Source of the DNA: Henricia sp. BOLD:AAB3569
Lineage: Eukaryota; Echinodermata; Asteroidea; Spinulosida; Echinasteridae
Direction of reading: 5' to 3'
NCBI GenBank assembly: GCA_037783545.1
Contig: JBBELK010000560.1
Location: 124,001 to 188,000, forward strand
Length of the DNA stretch: 64,000 nt
In this document: positions 1-10,556 of the stretch, piece after piece
How positions within the stretch are numbered: the first letter of the stretch is position 1
Layout of the letters: each line of letters begins with the position of its first letter
Translations under genes and position numbers: made by a program
The notes under the pieces: generated by a model
The model's database searches: none
The model's input: the letters and a program-made list of their open reading frames with translations, nothing else
What the model was told of the DNA's origin: nothing

Positions 1-1745
1 TTACTCAGAAGATTCAACATATACGTGACACTTTCCCTAGTACTGCATCAACTAAAGAAGAATTCCTAAGCTCCGCAATTCCATCCACAGAGTTAACTTT
101 ATTTGAACCAGCATCTTCTTATGAGATTAAGAAGATACTTCTTCATTCTCCTCCCAAGACCTGTTGCCTTGACCCAATTCCGACTGCATTGCTCAAGAAC
201 ACTTGCACCAATTTTAACTCGCATTTTGAACCAATCGCTTGCATCAGGAATTGTCCCTTCATCACTCAAGTCCGCCATTTTGCGACCGCTGCTTAAGAAA
301 TCCAACCTCGATCCAGAGACAATAAAGAATTACCGCCCAGTCTCCAACCTCCCATTTATTTCCAAATTGCTTGAACGTGTCGTGCTTGCCAGAGTGTCCT
401 CTTTTCTTCATAAACGCAGTCTTCTCGACAAATGTCAGTCTGCATATCGAGCCAATCACAGCGTTGAAACTGCATTGGTTAGAGTTCAGAATGACATATT
501 GACTGCCGTGGATAATAGAAAGCTCGTTGCACTTGTTCTTCTTGATTTATCATCCGCTTTTGACACGGTTGATCACCACATACTACTACAACGACTTCAG
601 CAACTTGGTATAGATGATATTAAAATGGTTCCAGTCCTACCTCACCAACCGTTCGCAACGAGTACAAATTCACGACAAAGTTTCGAGCCCAACGACCCTA
701 AAAACAGGTGTCCCCCAAGGAACCGTCAATGGACCAGTTTTGTTCTCACTCTACACTGGTCCTCTTGGAAACATCATCCGCAAGCACGGCCTCCATTACC
801 AAGTTTATGCCGATGACACGGAAATCTACGTTTCCTTTGATCCTGACCAAAATAAAGCGGAACTGGCCATTCATCAAGTGGAGCAGTGCATTGAGGAAAT
901 ACGCGACTGGATGTTGGCTAACTTGTTGAAGCTGAATGATGATAAATCTGAATTTATCATATTTGGCTCGAAACAACAGCGCAGCAAAATTAACATTGGA
1001 CATATCCGTATAAGAGTTTCTGATGTCCCCGCATTATCTGAAGTACGGAATCTGGGAGCCATTTTTGACTCCACGATGTCACTCAAAGCACACATATCTT
1101 CAATGTGTAGGTTTTCGTCAATGCACTTAATACGCAACATTGGGCTCATAAGGAAATACCTTACCCAGGACAGAAATCCTCATGCACGCCTACGTCACCA
1201 GCCGCCTTGATATGGGAAACTCACTATTATACTCGCTACCGGAAAATCAGTTGAGTCGTCTGTCTCGTCTTCAGAACATAGCTGCTAGGATTGTCACTAA
1301 GACTAAAAGAAGTCAACACATCACTCCGGTCTTAAGGATTCTGCATTGGCTACCTATCAAGGACACGATATGCTTCAAAATTGTAATGTATGTTTACTGC
1401 TCCACTACAGGCAGGCTATCATCATATCTTTCCGAACTAGTCCAACGGCATCATTCAAATTGTGAATCCATGAGATCCAACAACAAACTCCTCCTAGCGA
1501 AAGTTTATTCCAAGAGATCGTGGGGTGAAAGGTCCTTTGCCTCAGCAGCTTCATCCTTGTGGAACAAGTTACCAGAACACATCAAGCTATCGCCATCACT
1601 TGCAACTTTTAAAACATCACTTAAAACACATTTGATGAAATCTCATCAACTGACTGAACTCCATGATTGTGATATTATATTTTTATGGTGTCTCGCTGCG
1701 CCATTAGCATCTTTTTTTATGGATACCGGCGCATTATGAATTTTT
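1..1745 (+). pseudogene. CR1/L2-like LINE reverse transcriptase, 5'-truncated and frameshifted
   Basis: This is the 3' part of a non-LTR retrotransposon ORF2, whose reverse transcriptase would copy element RNA at a nicked target. Visible motifs in order: the fingers region with NYRPVSNLPF (about 330-365), motif A LDLSSAFDTVDH (about 541-576), motif B TGVPQGTVNGP (about 700-735), the catalytic YADD box (806-817), and a C-terminal region containing LHWLP (about 1,340-1,356). The frame changes near 203, 626 and 1,185, so it is dead. The window edge cuts the 5' side, so the endonuclease is not seen. An AT-rich tail with ATTATTATTA follows near 1,745. It shares wording with the remnant at 53,065-54,695, so both probably belong to one family. 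The clade (CR1, L2 or Crack-like) is inferred from motif style only. Confidence 0.9.
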
Positions 1746-1763
1746 ACTATTATTATTAAAATG

Positions 1764-1905
1764 CAAAGAGTAATGTGCGAGGTATTCCAGATACCGCAGA
1801 GACTTTCGCGCCGATTACTATGGACCAGCTTGCACCCCCTGAACATGCTGAAAACGGCCCGATTTGCCAGGTAGTCGCATGCGAGCGCCATATAGTCTAG
1901 GACTC
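1764..1905. repeat. Repeat fragment, inverted relative to 5,030-5,178
   Basis: The stretch starting GAGTAATGTGCGAGGTATTC matches the reverse complement of 5,030-5,178, where the same wording ends the copy. The two copies share the start, the GATTTGCC segment and the GCGAGCGCCA segment but differ in between. No coding capacity is seen. It is probably an old dispersed repeat. Confidence 0.6.
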
Positions 1906-2049
1906 AAGCAAATCTATCACGCAACTAGTATATTGCACTCCTACCTGATATTGGAGAGTGTTACTTTACGGGGTACATATACAAACGTATATGTATGTGT
2001 AATGGGTAATCTTGAAATTTAGGAAAATTTTAAGCAGTCTCAGACACAA

Positions 2050-2520
2050 AGGCTGCGTTCGGGCGTGCAGTTCTCGTTACTCGGAGTAATGCGTGCGCAT
2101 TGCACTCGGGTCACATCACGCGAACGGCAAATCCGCAGTCCGCGTGCGCGAATGACAATCAGTGAAGATGGACGTCTCTTGCCATCACTGCACAAAAAAT
2201 GCCGTTTCATTGCTCACAAGAAACTGAGGAAATACAGGCCGTAAGTCGTGAGAACCTTTGATGCCGTCTAAAACAAACCTTAGTGAGTTATTGTTTCAGT
2301 TATTGAGTTGACACGTTGAGCAAATTCACCAAAAATCTCACCCATATTCCACCATCTTCGTACAAATCACATGACACTTGACAGGAGTACGAGCACACTC
2401 CCCATTTGTTGGGGAGTAGTGAGAGCATACTCGCACTGACCCGAGTGTCGTTATTCTTGCCGTTCACGCGCGCAGAAGTATAACTCGTGTTAACACGATT
2501 ACACGCCCGAACGCAGCCTA
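2050..2520. mobile_element. MITE with 17-18 bp perfect terminal inverted repeats
   Basis: The ends read AGGCTGCGTTCGGGCGTG on the left and CACGCCCGAACGCAGCCT on the right, a perfect inverted pair 470 bp apart. The interior is rich in CpG and also partly inverted (ACTCGGGTCA near 2,104 against TGACCCGAGT near 2,437). No open frame of note is present. I cannot see a clear target duplication, so the superfamily is open; the termini resemble those of hAT-type MITEs. Confidence 0.75.
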
Positions 2521-2559
2521 ATATTGTACGAATTATGAATGTCAATGAGTGAAGTAGTA

Positions 2560-2860
2560 CAAATGTTAACCAACCACGTATTACCAGGTGAACATCCCAA
2601 CAGTTGGTTCAACTCTTAATCAACCCGGGTTGGGTATATTTTCATAATGGTTGGTTAATTATTTTAACCAATGATTGGTTAATATTATTTTATCCAATCT
2701 GTTGGTTAATGCCGAGTTGGGAAATTTTTTAACCATGCAGTTGGTTATACCCAAATGGTTGGGCATTTTACTGAAATGCTTTAATTTGGCAGTTTTTACC
2801 ACCAGTTGGTTAATTTACTATGTTAATTTTTTTTTAAAGATATGTGGGTATAAAGGACAC
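2560..2860. repeat. AACCAA/TTGGTT motif cluster
   Basis: Degenerate TTGGTTAAT and AACCAA words recur every 20-40 bp in both orientations. The same vocabulary is seen at 4,450-4,800. This looks like the subterminal repeat region of a non-autonomous DNA transposon, but I cannot define its ends. Confidence 0.5.
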
Positions 2861-3403
2861 TAAATAAAGGCAAACACCACACGATGGACTTGACAGCTGT
2901 ACATTTTGTTTTTCGTTTTTGTTTTTTTGGGGGTATTTGATATACATGTATATACTTTAGCAGCAGGTAAAGGCCAAATATATATTTGTATTTTCTAAAT
3001 GAAAGTGTTTGTCTTCCTTCAAACATGTTCATCTTTAAATGTTTCACATTTGTTAATACTGTAATAACAATGAGTTCCAGAATGTTTGTGTGACGTTTAG
3101 CTCAGCTGCACTATATGAAGTCAGAGAATAGGGTATTTTTATTTTTGTGATTTACACAGCCAAAGAAAGGTTAAATTCAGGTTGGGAAATAACACTTGCA
3201 AAATTTCCGAGTTGCCATTACAATCGCAAGTTCGTTCTGTGTCGAAAAAATGTCAAAAATGCAGTTTTTATCAAGAAGATGTGGCTCACGCCAAAGCCTT
3301 GCTTAGCAGTAGCCTAGTCAGATCACGGTTGTTGTCAATTGCTGCCAAGATGCCAAATCTGCCGACCAGCCCCTTCTGTATGGATAACCAACTATAACAA
3401 AGA

Positions 3404-4015
3404 CTATTAAAGGTACACACCGGCCTACTGTTGACATGATTTAGTGATGTAGCAGCATTGACCTTTTAATGGTCGTTGTGAAAAAAAGATCATCAAAATA
3501 TCCCGTAATTTACTAAAGAAGTGCAAAATTAACCAAAACAGTCAAACGACATGTTATACGCTTTACCAGCCGTTGCAACTATGTGCAAGCCGTTGCAACT
3601 ATGCGCAAGCCTTTGTCACAAACAATTCGCTCTTTTCCTACACATGATATCTCAAATTTTCTGCTTACGATTTCACCGAACAGCCCGGAGAAACGAATAG
3701 GAATTTCCGTTTTCTTTGGAGGAGTTGGCATCATGTTTTTTTCTTCACGAACGTACATGTACACGTACCGGAGCACATGCACCAACCCGGCCGTGCAGCT
3801 GGAAACAAAACTAACTCGCAAGACTTTTCGGAACCAGAATCTGGTTCCGAAAAGTCACGTGACCTCTGTTTTTTTAGAATTGCTCACAAACAGCACAATT
3901 TCGTGGTTTTTTTTTAGGACATGTTCAGTTTATTTCGGAAGGGCATTCATAATCTTGTATGGGTCAATTTCGAGCTCAAAATAGCCCAACGAAGCCGGTG
4001 TGTACCTTTTAATAG
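3404..4015. mobile_element. MITE family G, copy 1
   Basis: The ends are inverted: CTATTAAAGGTACACACCGGC at 3,404-3,424 and GCCGGTGTGTACCTTTTAATAG at the right end, differing by one inserted T. The interior holds a palindrome, CGGAACCAGAATCTGGTTCCG (about 3,829-3,849), followed by TCACGTGACCT. A second copy with the same palindrome lies at 55,873-56,630. No transposase is encoded. The small open frame inside (3,583-3,984) is within this repeat and is not taken as a gene. Confidence 0.8.
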
Positions 4016-4029
4016 TAAGATCCAAAGGT

Positions 4030-4210
4030 GGAACACTAATAGTCATACACTGGGTCTTATTTGACTAATGTATAACTAGTCATACGTGGTTTGAATTGAC
4101 TAATTTTAATTAGTCATGAAAAAGGGTTGTATTTGGCTAATATAAAATATGATTAGTCATGCGGTAATTTTTTTTTGTTCACGCGGAAAAATTGATTAGT
4201 CTTGCAGGAA
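4030..4210. repeat. TTAGTCA/TGACTAA motif cluster
   Basis: TAGTCAT and TGACTAA words recur about ten times, in both orientations. The same motif dominates the element at 17,105-18,784 and a small cluster at 5,690-5,850, so this is probably a decayed relative. Confidence 0.5.
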
Positions 4211-4413
4211 AAGCGAGTCCAACCTGGTACTTACAGATCATGACTATTTGTGTCAATACACGGATGTTGAGACTAAGGCACGGCCTGAACTATATGTCTT
4301 TACTCCGACACACGACATAGTTTGAAATACGCAAAGTAATGATTGCTTTAGGAATCTCAGAGTCGCGCACAATTCTTTGGTGTCACACAAAACCCGTCAC
4401 ACGCTTACCTTTC
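4205..4413. repeat. Direct duplication D1, copy 1
   Basis: The sequence from CCAACCTGG through CACGGATGTTGAGAC, GACACACGACATAGTTTG and CACACGCTTACCTTTC recurs at 5,331-5,575 in the same order and orientation with scattered differences. The two copies flank the coiled-coil exon at 4,881-4,976. Confidence 0.75.
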
Positions 4414-4449
4414 ACCCTATGACCTGTACCGTACCACCTTGTCACAGGA

Positions 4450-4800
4450 ACGTTCAGTCATAAACATTCACCTAAACCTTTGATAAATTAATTCAACCAA
4501 CAACTGGCTATGCAATCTTACCCAAACCTTTGATGATTGAATTTAAGCAACAATTGGCCATGCACATTTACCCAAACGTTTGATTTTTTTTTAACTTTTA
4601 ACCAATAATTGGATATGCACATTCACCGAATGATTGGTTGCTTAAGTTTAACCAATAATTGTGCATACAGTATGAACCAAGGCTTGGGTAAGGCTGTTAC
4701 CCAACACCAGTTGTGCACTATGCGCCCCAAAGATGGGGATGTTGATATTTTAACCAACGTTGGGTAAAAAGTTGGTCAAATTTTGCCAATTATTGTTATC
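4450..4800. repeat. AACCAA/TTGGTT motif cluster
   Basis: ACCCAAACCTTTGAT, AACCAATAATTGG and related words repeat through this stretch. The vocabulary matches 2,560-2,860. It ends just upstream of the polypyrimidine tract of the exon at 4,881. Confidence 0.5.
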
Positions 4801-4880
4801 AGTGTGCCAGAATTAGAAATCCTCTTGGATTTGGAAAATTAAGTTAACTTGCCACCCCCTCTCCCCCGTTTTCTCAACAG

Positions 4881-4976
4881 ACCATTGAGCTGCAGCGACA
4901 GACAGAGGAGCGGCTCAACAAAATAACGAGGAAACAGGAACTACAAATTGAGGAACTTAGGAACAAAATCAAAGAG
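4881..4976 (+). CDS. Host exon encoding a coiled coil (32 codons, phase 0/0)
   Basis: A polypyrimidine tract ending TTTTCTCAACAG precedes 96 bp that are open in only one frame and are followed by GTGAGC, a good splice donor. The 32 residues begin TIELQRQTEERLNK and end LRNKIKE. They are almost all charged or aliphatic with heptad spacing and no proline or glycine, which points to a coiled coil. Both splice borders are phase 0. Surrounding DNA is repeat, with no matching open frame on the other strand. The next phase-compatible exon I see is 24 kb downstream at 29,337; linking them is inference. I do not recognise the protein, and no start codon is in this exon. Confidence 0.65.
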
Positions 4977-5029
4977 GTGAGCCCGAGCAATAGTCCAGTT
5001 GTGTGATATATTTGCATTTCCTGGAGTCA

Positions 5030-5178
5030 CGCCTTATATTTACAGAACTGCCAGAGTCCCGCCTTCGCGCTATGTGGCGCTCGCGTAAGAGTGACTCGGG
5101 CAAATCAGCCCGTTTCCAGGGGATGTATGCTGGTACATGGTAACCGTGTGGTACCTGGAATACTTCGCACATTACTCT
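5030..5178. repeat. Repeat fragment, inverted relative to 1,764-1,905
   Basis: Read on the minus strand, this begins GAGTAATGTGCGAAGTATTC and contains GATTTGCC and GCGAGCGCCA, as at 1,764-1,905. It is probably another copy of the same dispersed repeat. Confidence 0.6.
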
Positions 5179-5330
5179 ATGTATTTCTAGATTGGATCAA
5201 GTTGACTGAACATGTTGATGAGGAACTTGTTGATGACGATAATGGGGACAACATAAATGGGAGAGGCAACGATGTACCCTGGAAAACATCCAGTAATACT
5301 ATTCGTAGCTTATTTTATAAACTTCTAACT

Positions 5331-5575
5331 GCAGCGAGAAAAGGAATCCAACCTGGGCTGTCCAAAAATTACGAATACGTACTGAGTTGTCCTTACAGAT
5401 CAGGACTATCTCTGTCAATACGCGGATGTTGAGACCCAGGGCACGGCCTGAACTATATGTCCTCACTCCGACACACGACATAGTTTGAAATACGCAAAGT
5501 AATGATTGATTTAGAAATCTCAGAGTCCGCACAATTATTTGGTGTCACACAAAACTCGTCACACGCTTACCTTTC
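5331..5575. repeat. Direct duplication D1, copy 2
   Basis: Second copy of 4,205-4,413, carrying extra sequence near its start. The shared core runs from TTACAGATCA to CACACGCTTACCTTTC. The two copies are about 1.15 kb apart. Confidence 0.75.
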
Positions 5576-5689
5576 TAGAGTAACGTCACAGAAACGTTCA
5601 GTCCAGTCAAACATGACTCCATTTGACGGTACGGTTCGCATGTAACGGGGTCGCAAAGCTGCACAAAACAAGAACTAAAGATTTATTTT

Positions 5690-5850
5690 CCCACGACTGA
5701 TTTCATGACTAACTTTTTATTACATTATCAATAAAAAGAATAATACCGCCGAAACTCATGACTAGTTAAATTAGTCTTGACTTTCGGCTGAATTATTCTT
5801 GCAATAAAAAGTTAGTCCTGCGATTAGTCATTGGAAAATAAATCGCCAGT
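5690..5850. repeat. TTAGTCA/TGACTAA motif cluster with inverted arms
   Basis: CGACTGATTTCATGACTAACTTTT on the left mirrors AAAAGTTAGTCCTGCGATTAGTC on the right, and CCGAAACTCATGACTAG mirrors TTAGTCTTGACTTTCGG, giving a nested inverted repeat. It is probably a small foldback derivative of the TTAGTCA family. Confidence 0.5.
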
Positions 5851-6950
5851 TGTTGTTTTACGTGACAATACAAATTGGTCTAAAGACGATCATCACATTT
5901 GTCAGTCGTTCAGATTAGGGTAATTCCCAAAATTAGGGGTCCAAAAGTGTGACATGCTTTTTAAGATTTCCAAGTGCTTTTAATGATTGAAAGTTGTTTC
6001 CCAGTAGACAATTATTATTTTTATTTGAACAAATGCCACTCAAATTTAATGTTTGTGTGTAGATATGGCACCAAGGTTAATGCAAACTCATTCTACAGCC
6101 AATTATGCGGTTCAGAGTCCAATGATTTATTAATATAATCCAACAAATGATTACCTAAACATCAACTGATTTAAATATATTTATCAGTTGGTGCCCCTGT
6201 ACTAAGATTTAAATGGAACAACGAAGACCAACTGATAACTCACATGTAACTAACAGTCTGGTTTATCAATGAAAACCCATTATCACAAAATGGAACAAAT
6301 CAGAGAAGCAAGAATAAAAACACATCAAGGGTTTTCTTAAACCTCAAAAGGCATTTAAAAATAGGAATACTGCAATAACTTAAAAGAGTTGTTTTTGTTG
6401 GGCCGAACCGCCAGAATACAGTAATATAACAAACTTTATACAAGGCCTATTTCGTATTTTTAAACAATGGATAACCATATAAACGTGAAAGGTTATCTTT
6501 TATAATTTAAATACTTGTATAGACTCAAGACACATCTTCACTTCTCTGACCTGGCTCTGAACTGAAGTCGCATTTCAAGAATACTTTCGAGAAAAAACAA
6601 AATTATGTTTAGCCACTATAATGAATAAATAACATGCCAGACCCAACCCGAAAAACAAAACAACCGTGACATCATGGCAGGAGGGGTGGGAGGTGGCTAA
6701 GGTTTTGTTCTACTGTACGTCAGATCAGATGGGAGAGCGAACCACGTCGCGGCGACATTTATAAAGGCTTAACCAAGAATCATTAAACCCATATGGTACT
6801 GCATTGCTGGGCTGCACTCATGAAAAAAGAACTAGACGAAGAATGGTTATGACTGAGACATACCAAAGGGTGCAATCGGTAAAAGTCTCAGAATTGCAAA
6901 CACACAGATCGACGCACTCTCCATAAACCCGATTAATATTCATTAATCTC
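5851..6950. other. No feature recognised
   Basis: AT-rich single-copy-looking DNA. I see no open frame of note, no splice-bounded exon and no clear repeat structure here. Confidence 0.5.
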
Positions 6951-7036
6951 GTATGTGGTCTTTTGATTTTAATATTTGCAGGGTTGTTGGACCCTGGCCC
7001 CCATATGACCTTTCACTCTTTGACCTGTACCGTACC

Positions 7037-7345
7037 ACGTGTAGCTGTGTGTCCAAAGCATTGCAAAAAAGCAGTTTCTACGCCATGTTGGGGAGCATAT
7101 TCTTAAAAAAGATATTGCTTCAACATCATGTGGTTTCTTTGGAAAAGCAACATGATGAAACAGTTGGCAGGAACGGACGAGTGGAAAAGGAAAGAGCAAA
7201 ACACTTGGTGTTGGGTCAAAATGCGCGAAATTCGCCAAATTTAATTACAAGTCCGCGATGGTGAGTACTTGCACAGGTCCCTGCACCAATAGGCCTGTCG
7301 AGTGCAACAAGGGTGCATGTTCATCAGTGTTTCTATGGGGTACCG
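7037..7345 (+). pseudogene. Remnant of a Cys-rich, transposon-type protein
   Basis: In one frame with a small break near 7,150, the translation reads FLRHVGEHILKK, then CGFFG, and later VGSKCAKFAKFNYKSAM and PCTNRPVECNKGAC. The order HVG-HIL, CGFxG, a Cys plus aromatic-rich stretch, then PCTNRPxxC matches a Cys-rich family I associate, from memory, with repeated and transposon-linked proteins in fungi and invertebrates. Two adjacent stop codons near 7,150 and abrupt entry into a minisatellite after 7,345 show that it is broken. A different frame is open from 6,953 to 7,264, but its translation lacks the family pattern. The role is unknown. Confidence 0.5.
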
Positions 7346-7895
7346 TGGCCCAACGGGATCCCATTGGAATTTGGGCACCCCGGCCAGTCCCGTTGGGTCC
7401 CATTGACTAGGTCCCATTGAAATCCCATTGGGTCCGATTGGGTCCCGTTGGGGTCTAGTCCCATTGGGTCCCGTTGACATGATCCCTTTGAAATCACGTT
7501 GGGGTCCTACGTCCCATTAGGTCCCATTGGGGTCTAGTCCCATTGGGTCCCATTGACATGATCCTGTTGAAATCCCAATGGGTCCCTTTGTGGTCCTGTC
7601 CCATTGGGTCCCATTGACAGGATCCCGTTGGAATCGCAATGGGTCCCATTGGGTCCCGTTGGGGTCCTACGTCCCATTGGGTCCCGTTGGGGTCTAGTCC
7701 CATTGGGTCCCGTTGACATGATCCCTTTGAAATCACGTTGGGGTCCTACGTCCCATTAGGTCCCGTTGGGGTCTAGTCCCATTAGGTCCCGTTGACATGA
7801 TCCTGTTGAAATCCGATTAGGTCCCATTGTGGTCCTGTCCCATTGGGTCCCATTGGCAGGATCCCGCTGGAATCTGGTCCATTGGGTCCCATACT
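7335..7895. repeat. Minisatellite built from CCCATTGGGTCCC words
   Basis: About 560 bp in which GTCCCATTGGGTCCCGTTGG recurs with an apparent higher-order unit of about 120 bp, marked by GACATGATCC and GGGGTCTAGTCCC. The basic word resembles the ATGGGAC vocabulary of the arrays at 9,655 onward. Open frames on the minus strand (for example 7,494-7,736) are products of the repeat. Confidence 0.9.
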
Positions 7896-7899
7896 GCGA

Positions 7900-8540
7900 G
7901 TGATTTCAACATCGTATACCATACTAAATAAAGCACAGCACACTAGTACATTTTAGTTTGATGAACAATATAATTACATAACCAAAGCATTGTTGTTCAT
8001 CCAAAGTGGCAAATATATATAGCTGGTGAAAACACATGAGTGGCATTTTTAATTATTCATGGGGTGTTTTTTTTCTTTCTAAAATTGCGAATAACATGGT
8101 AAATGTCATAACTCTTAAAACTAGACATGCAATTTGCTAAATGTAGACAAATACATGTACATATGGCCGGGTAGCCCAGTTATGATGAGTTTGCAGCAGA
8201 TAAAATATTAAATAAACTTTTGAAATTTCGATAGCTTAATAATATAGTAGGCCTACATGGTTTTATACAACCCCAGCATAAGCTAATTGTTAAGGTGTTC
8301 GTAGCTTGCCTTTTAAGAAGTGTGATCATTAATTTCCTGACTAATTACCTCAATGAACTGTTGCGAGGAAGAAAGACCGTCTAATTAACATCCAGTTTCA
8401 CTCGTATACAACAGTGTACACCGAGTTTGCAGGCACGCTGGTATAAAGCAAACAAAACCGCAAGGTCAGCACCCAGCGATCCCTGTAGTGAAGCATATGG
8501 GTACTTTACGTGTAGTGTATAGTCAAAGAATGTGACCTTT
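7900..8540. other. No feature recognised
   Basis: AT-rich DNA between the minisatellite and the TTAA-flanked MITE. No exon, open frame or repeat was recognised. Confidence 0.45.
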
Positions 8541-8546
8541 ATTTAA

Positions 8547-9457
8547 ACAGCTAGAATCCCCCCTTCCACATTTTTTTAGTTTTGATGTTTATCATGGAGG
8601 TGTATGTGTCTACAACACCATCACAACTTGTTTTTCACAAAAAATCGACTGTCTTTTGCTTAAAACGTAAAGAAGTTCCGACCCTCTTCACCCAAATTCT
8701 GAAACGCTCGAAGGAGGTCACTCGGCTTGTTTATCAACAGGGTGTTGACGTCATCCTGAGAAACATACAAAACGGTCTGTGCAGTATTGAATGGAAAATG
8801 TTTATTATGCCTATTTTGTCCTTGTAATTCAAAATACAAACGTGAAAAACACTTCATGTAATATGACAGCAATCTACTATTACCTGTTTGTGAAAAAAAC
8901 GATAAAATTGTGGCTCACAGTGACGTAAATACTGGTGCATTGCGACAGGTGGTTTTGTCACGGAACGAAGGGCATTCACAGCGGTACTGTGTACGGTCCA
9001 CTGCGGCGTAGTTTCCACGTGTTTGCACATCGGCCGTACAAGTTATAGAATGAGCGACTAATTTTTCTCTCTCTTGGTAATAGAAAAGAAAATCTTTCTG
9101 CTCTTTTTTTTCATAGTGTCTGGTAAAACATGCAACCACGCAGCTACTGGGCATATCTCTGGCTTTTTGGAACAACAAAATTCTTCAAAAACACCATCTA
9201 AAAGAGACGGTTTTCTAAGTTTTTTGCGTGTAAACGTATGGAGCTAACTATCGTGTTGACTTCTCTTTCTCAGGATTGCGTCACGGGGTCACGCGCATAT
9301 CATGAATACCTAATGAGCGTTTCAGAAATCGCAAAAATCTCATTTTCGAAAAGCGCACTTTTGCTTGCAATTTATCCACTTAAAACCGACAATTAAAAAA
9401 TAATAAAAATCCACGTCGGCAAGAGGGATGTTTTCGTCAAGGGGGGATTCTAGCTGT
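8547..9457. mobile_element. TTAA-flanked MITE, copy 1 (complete)
   Basis: The element is 911 bp with perfect 19-bp inverted ends: ACAGCTAGAATCCCCCCTT on the left and its complement on the right. Both sides are flanked by TTAA (8,543-8,546 and 9,458-9,461), the target duplication typical of piggyBac-like and Kolobok elements. No transposase is encoded, so it would be mobilised in trans. A truncated second copy is at 57,938-58,386. Open frames inside (8,582-8,827 and 8,915-9,178) are short and lie in the repeat. Confidence 0.85.
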
Positions 9458-9654
9458 TTAATATACAGGGAGAAAGTGGGTGATAAAGCTAGCAAAGCAC
9501 ATGGTTGTAGGGCTTACACAAATGAATCCTACAAGCAAGACTAAGTTTTTCATTGATTCTGCACCATTGGAGATTGGATCGATCCAGTTAATTGGTGCAA
9601 AGTCTAACATAATGAGAGATGCCATTTTTAAATTGGACCCATGCATTATGAAAG

Positions 9655-10556
9655 AATTAGTCCCATTGAATAATGGGATATCCCATCCTGTCCCGTAAAG
9701 TCTTGTTTTTGTCTATTTCAGTATTTGCTAGCTCCATATTGCAAATACATGCAGTGGGATCCAATGGGACCAGCTATAATATTTGGGTTATATACTTCTG
9801 AATTGGTCCCAATAATGAAATGGGATCCTGTTGTGTCCTGTTAACTCCATTTAGGCTAAATTCCCGTTAAAAATAAAATGGGACTTATAATGGGACTCAA
9901 CTGGAATATGTTGCTTATACTTCCAAATTGGTCCCATTGAATCAATGGGATCCCGTTGTGTCCCGTTAACTCCAGTTAAGTACAGTTCAGTCCCGTTAAA
10001 TATACAATGGGACTTATTTATTTATTTATTTATTCCATTTATTTACCCAGGGTGTGCCCAAACAGTTTACAAAAACTGGTTTCCATTGGGGCCCTGCAAA
10101 CACACATAGAACAAATATACTAAATTGAACAACTTCATAATTACTAACAAACTGGAATAAGATACATTTGTACAACAACTACAACATAAAAAAACTAATG
10201 GTTACAGAAGAACAACATCACAAGTAATTATAATACATGCATGTGACACTAAAATTTACGCTAATTACGGGAAGAGCGAAAAACCCGCAAAAACTGGGAA
10301 AATTCCCCTCCGGCTCCAAAATTAAAGTTTGATTTTATGGCAACCAAGTCAGTCGAGCTTTTTAAACATGTCAGCTGATGGCGTTAATGGGACTCAACTG
10401 GAATATGTTAGTTACTTCCGAATTCATGGTCCCATTGAATCAACGGGATCCCGGTTCAGATCCCGTTAAAAATACAATGGGACTTAATGGGACTCAACTG
10501 GAATATGTTGGTTACTCCCGAATTGGTCCCATTGAATCAACGGGATCCCGTTAACT
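9655..10556. repeat. ATGGGAC minisatellite, block 1 (about 130-bp unit)
   Basis: A unit of roughly 130 bp recurs, with landmarks GAATTGGTCCCATTGAATCA, GGGATCCCGTTGTGTCCC, CAGTTCAGTCCCGTTAAA and GGGACTCAACTGGAATATG. It is interrupted by a retroposed segment at 10,018-10,383. The segment near 9,967-9,995 shows the uninterrupted order ACTCCAGTTAAGTACAGTTC, which is the empty-site form for two insertions further right. Confidence 0.85.
10018..10383 (-). mobile_element. Retroposed fragment inserted in the minisatellite
   Basis: The repeat text GGGACTTAT is followed by a (TTTA)n tract and 340 bp of unrelated sequence before AATGGGACTCAACTGG resumes. A leading (TTTA)n is the complement of an (AAAT)n tail, so the insert is read as a minus-strand SINE or LINE 3' end. 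I do not recognise its body. Confidence 0.5.

Noticed and set aside
5186..5432. Acid-rich open frame after a TTTCTAG acceptor-like site
   Set aside because: No donor was found, the phase does not fit the exon at 4,976, and its second half is the D1 duplication. It may still be a fragment of something, but I cannot support it.
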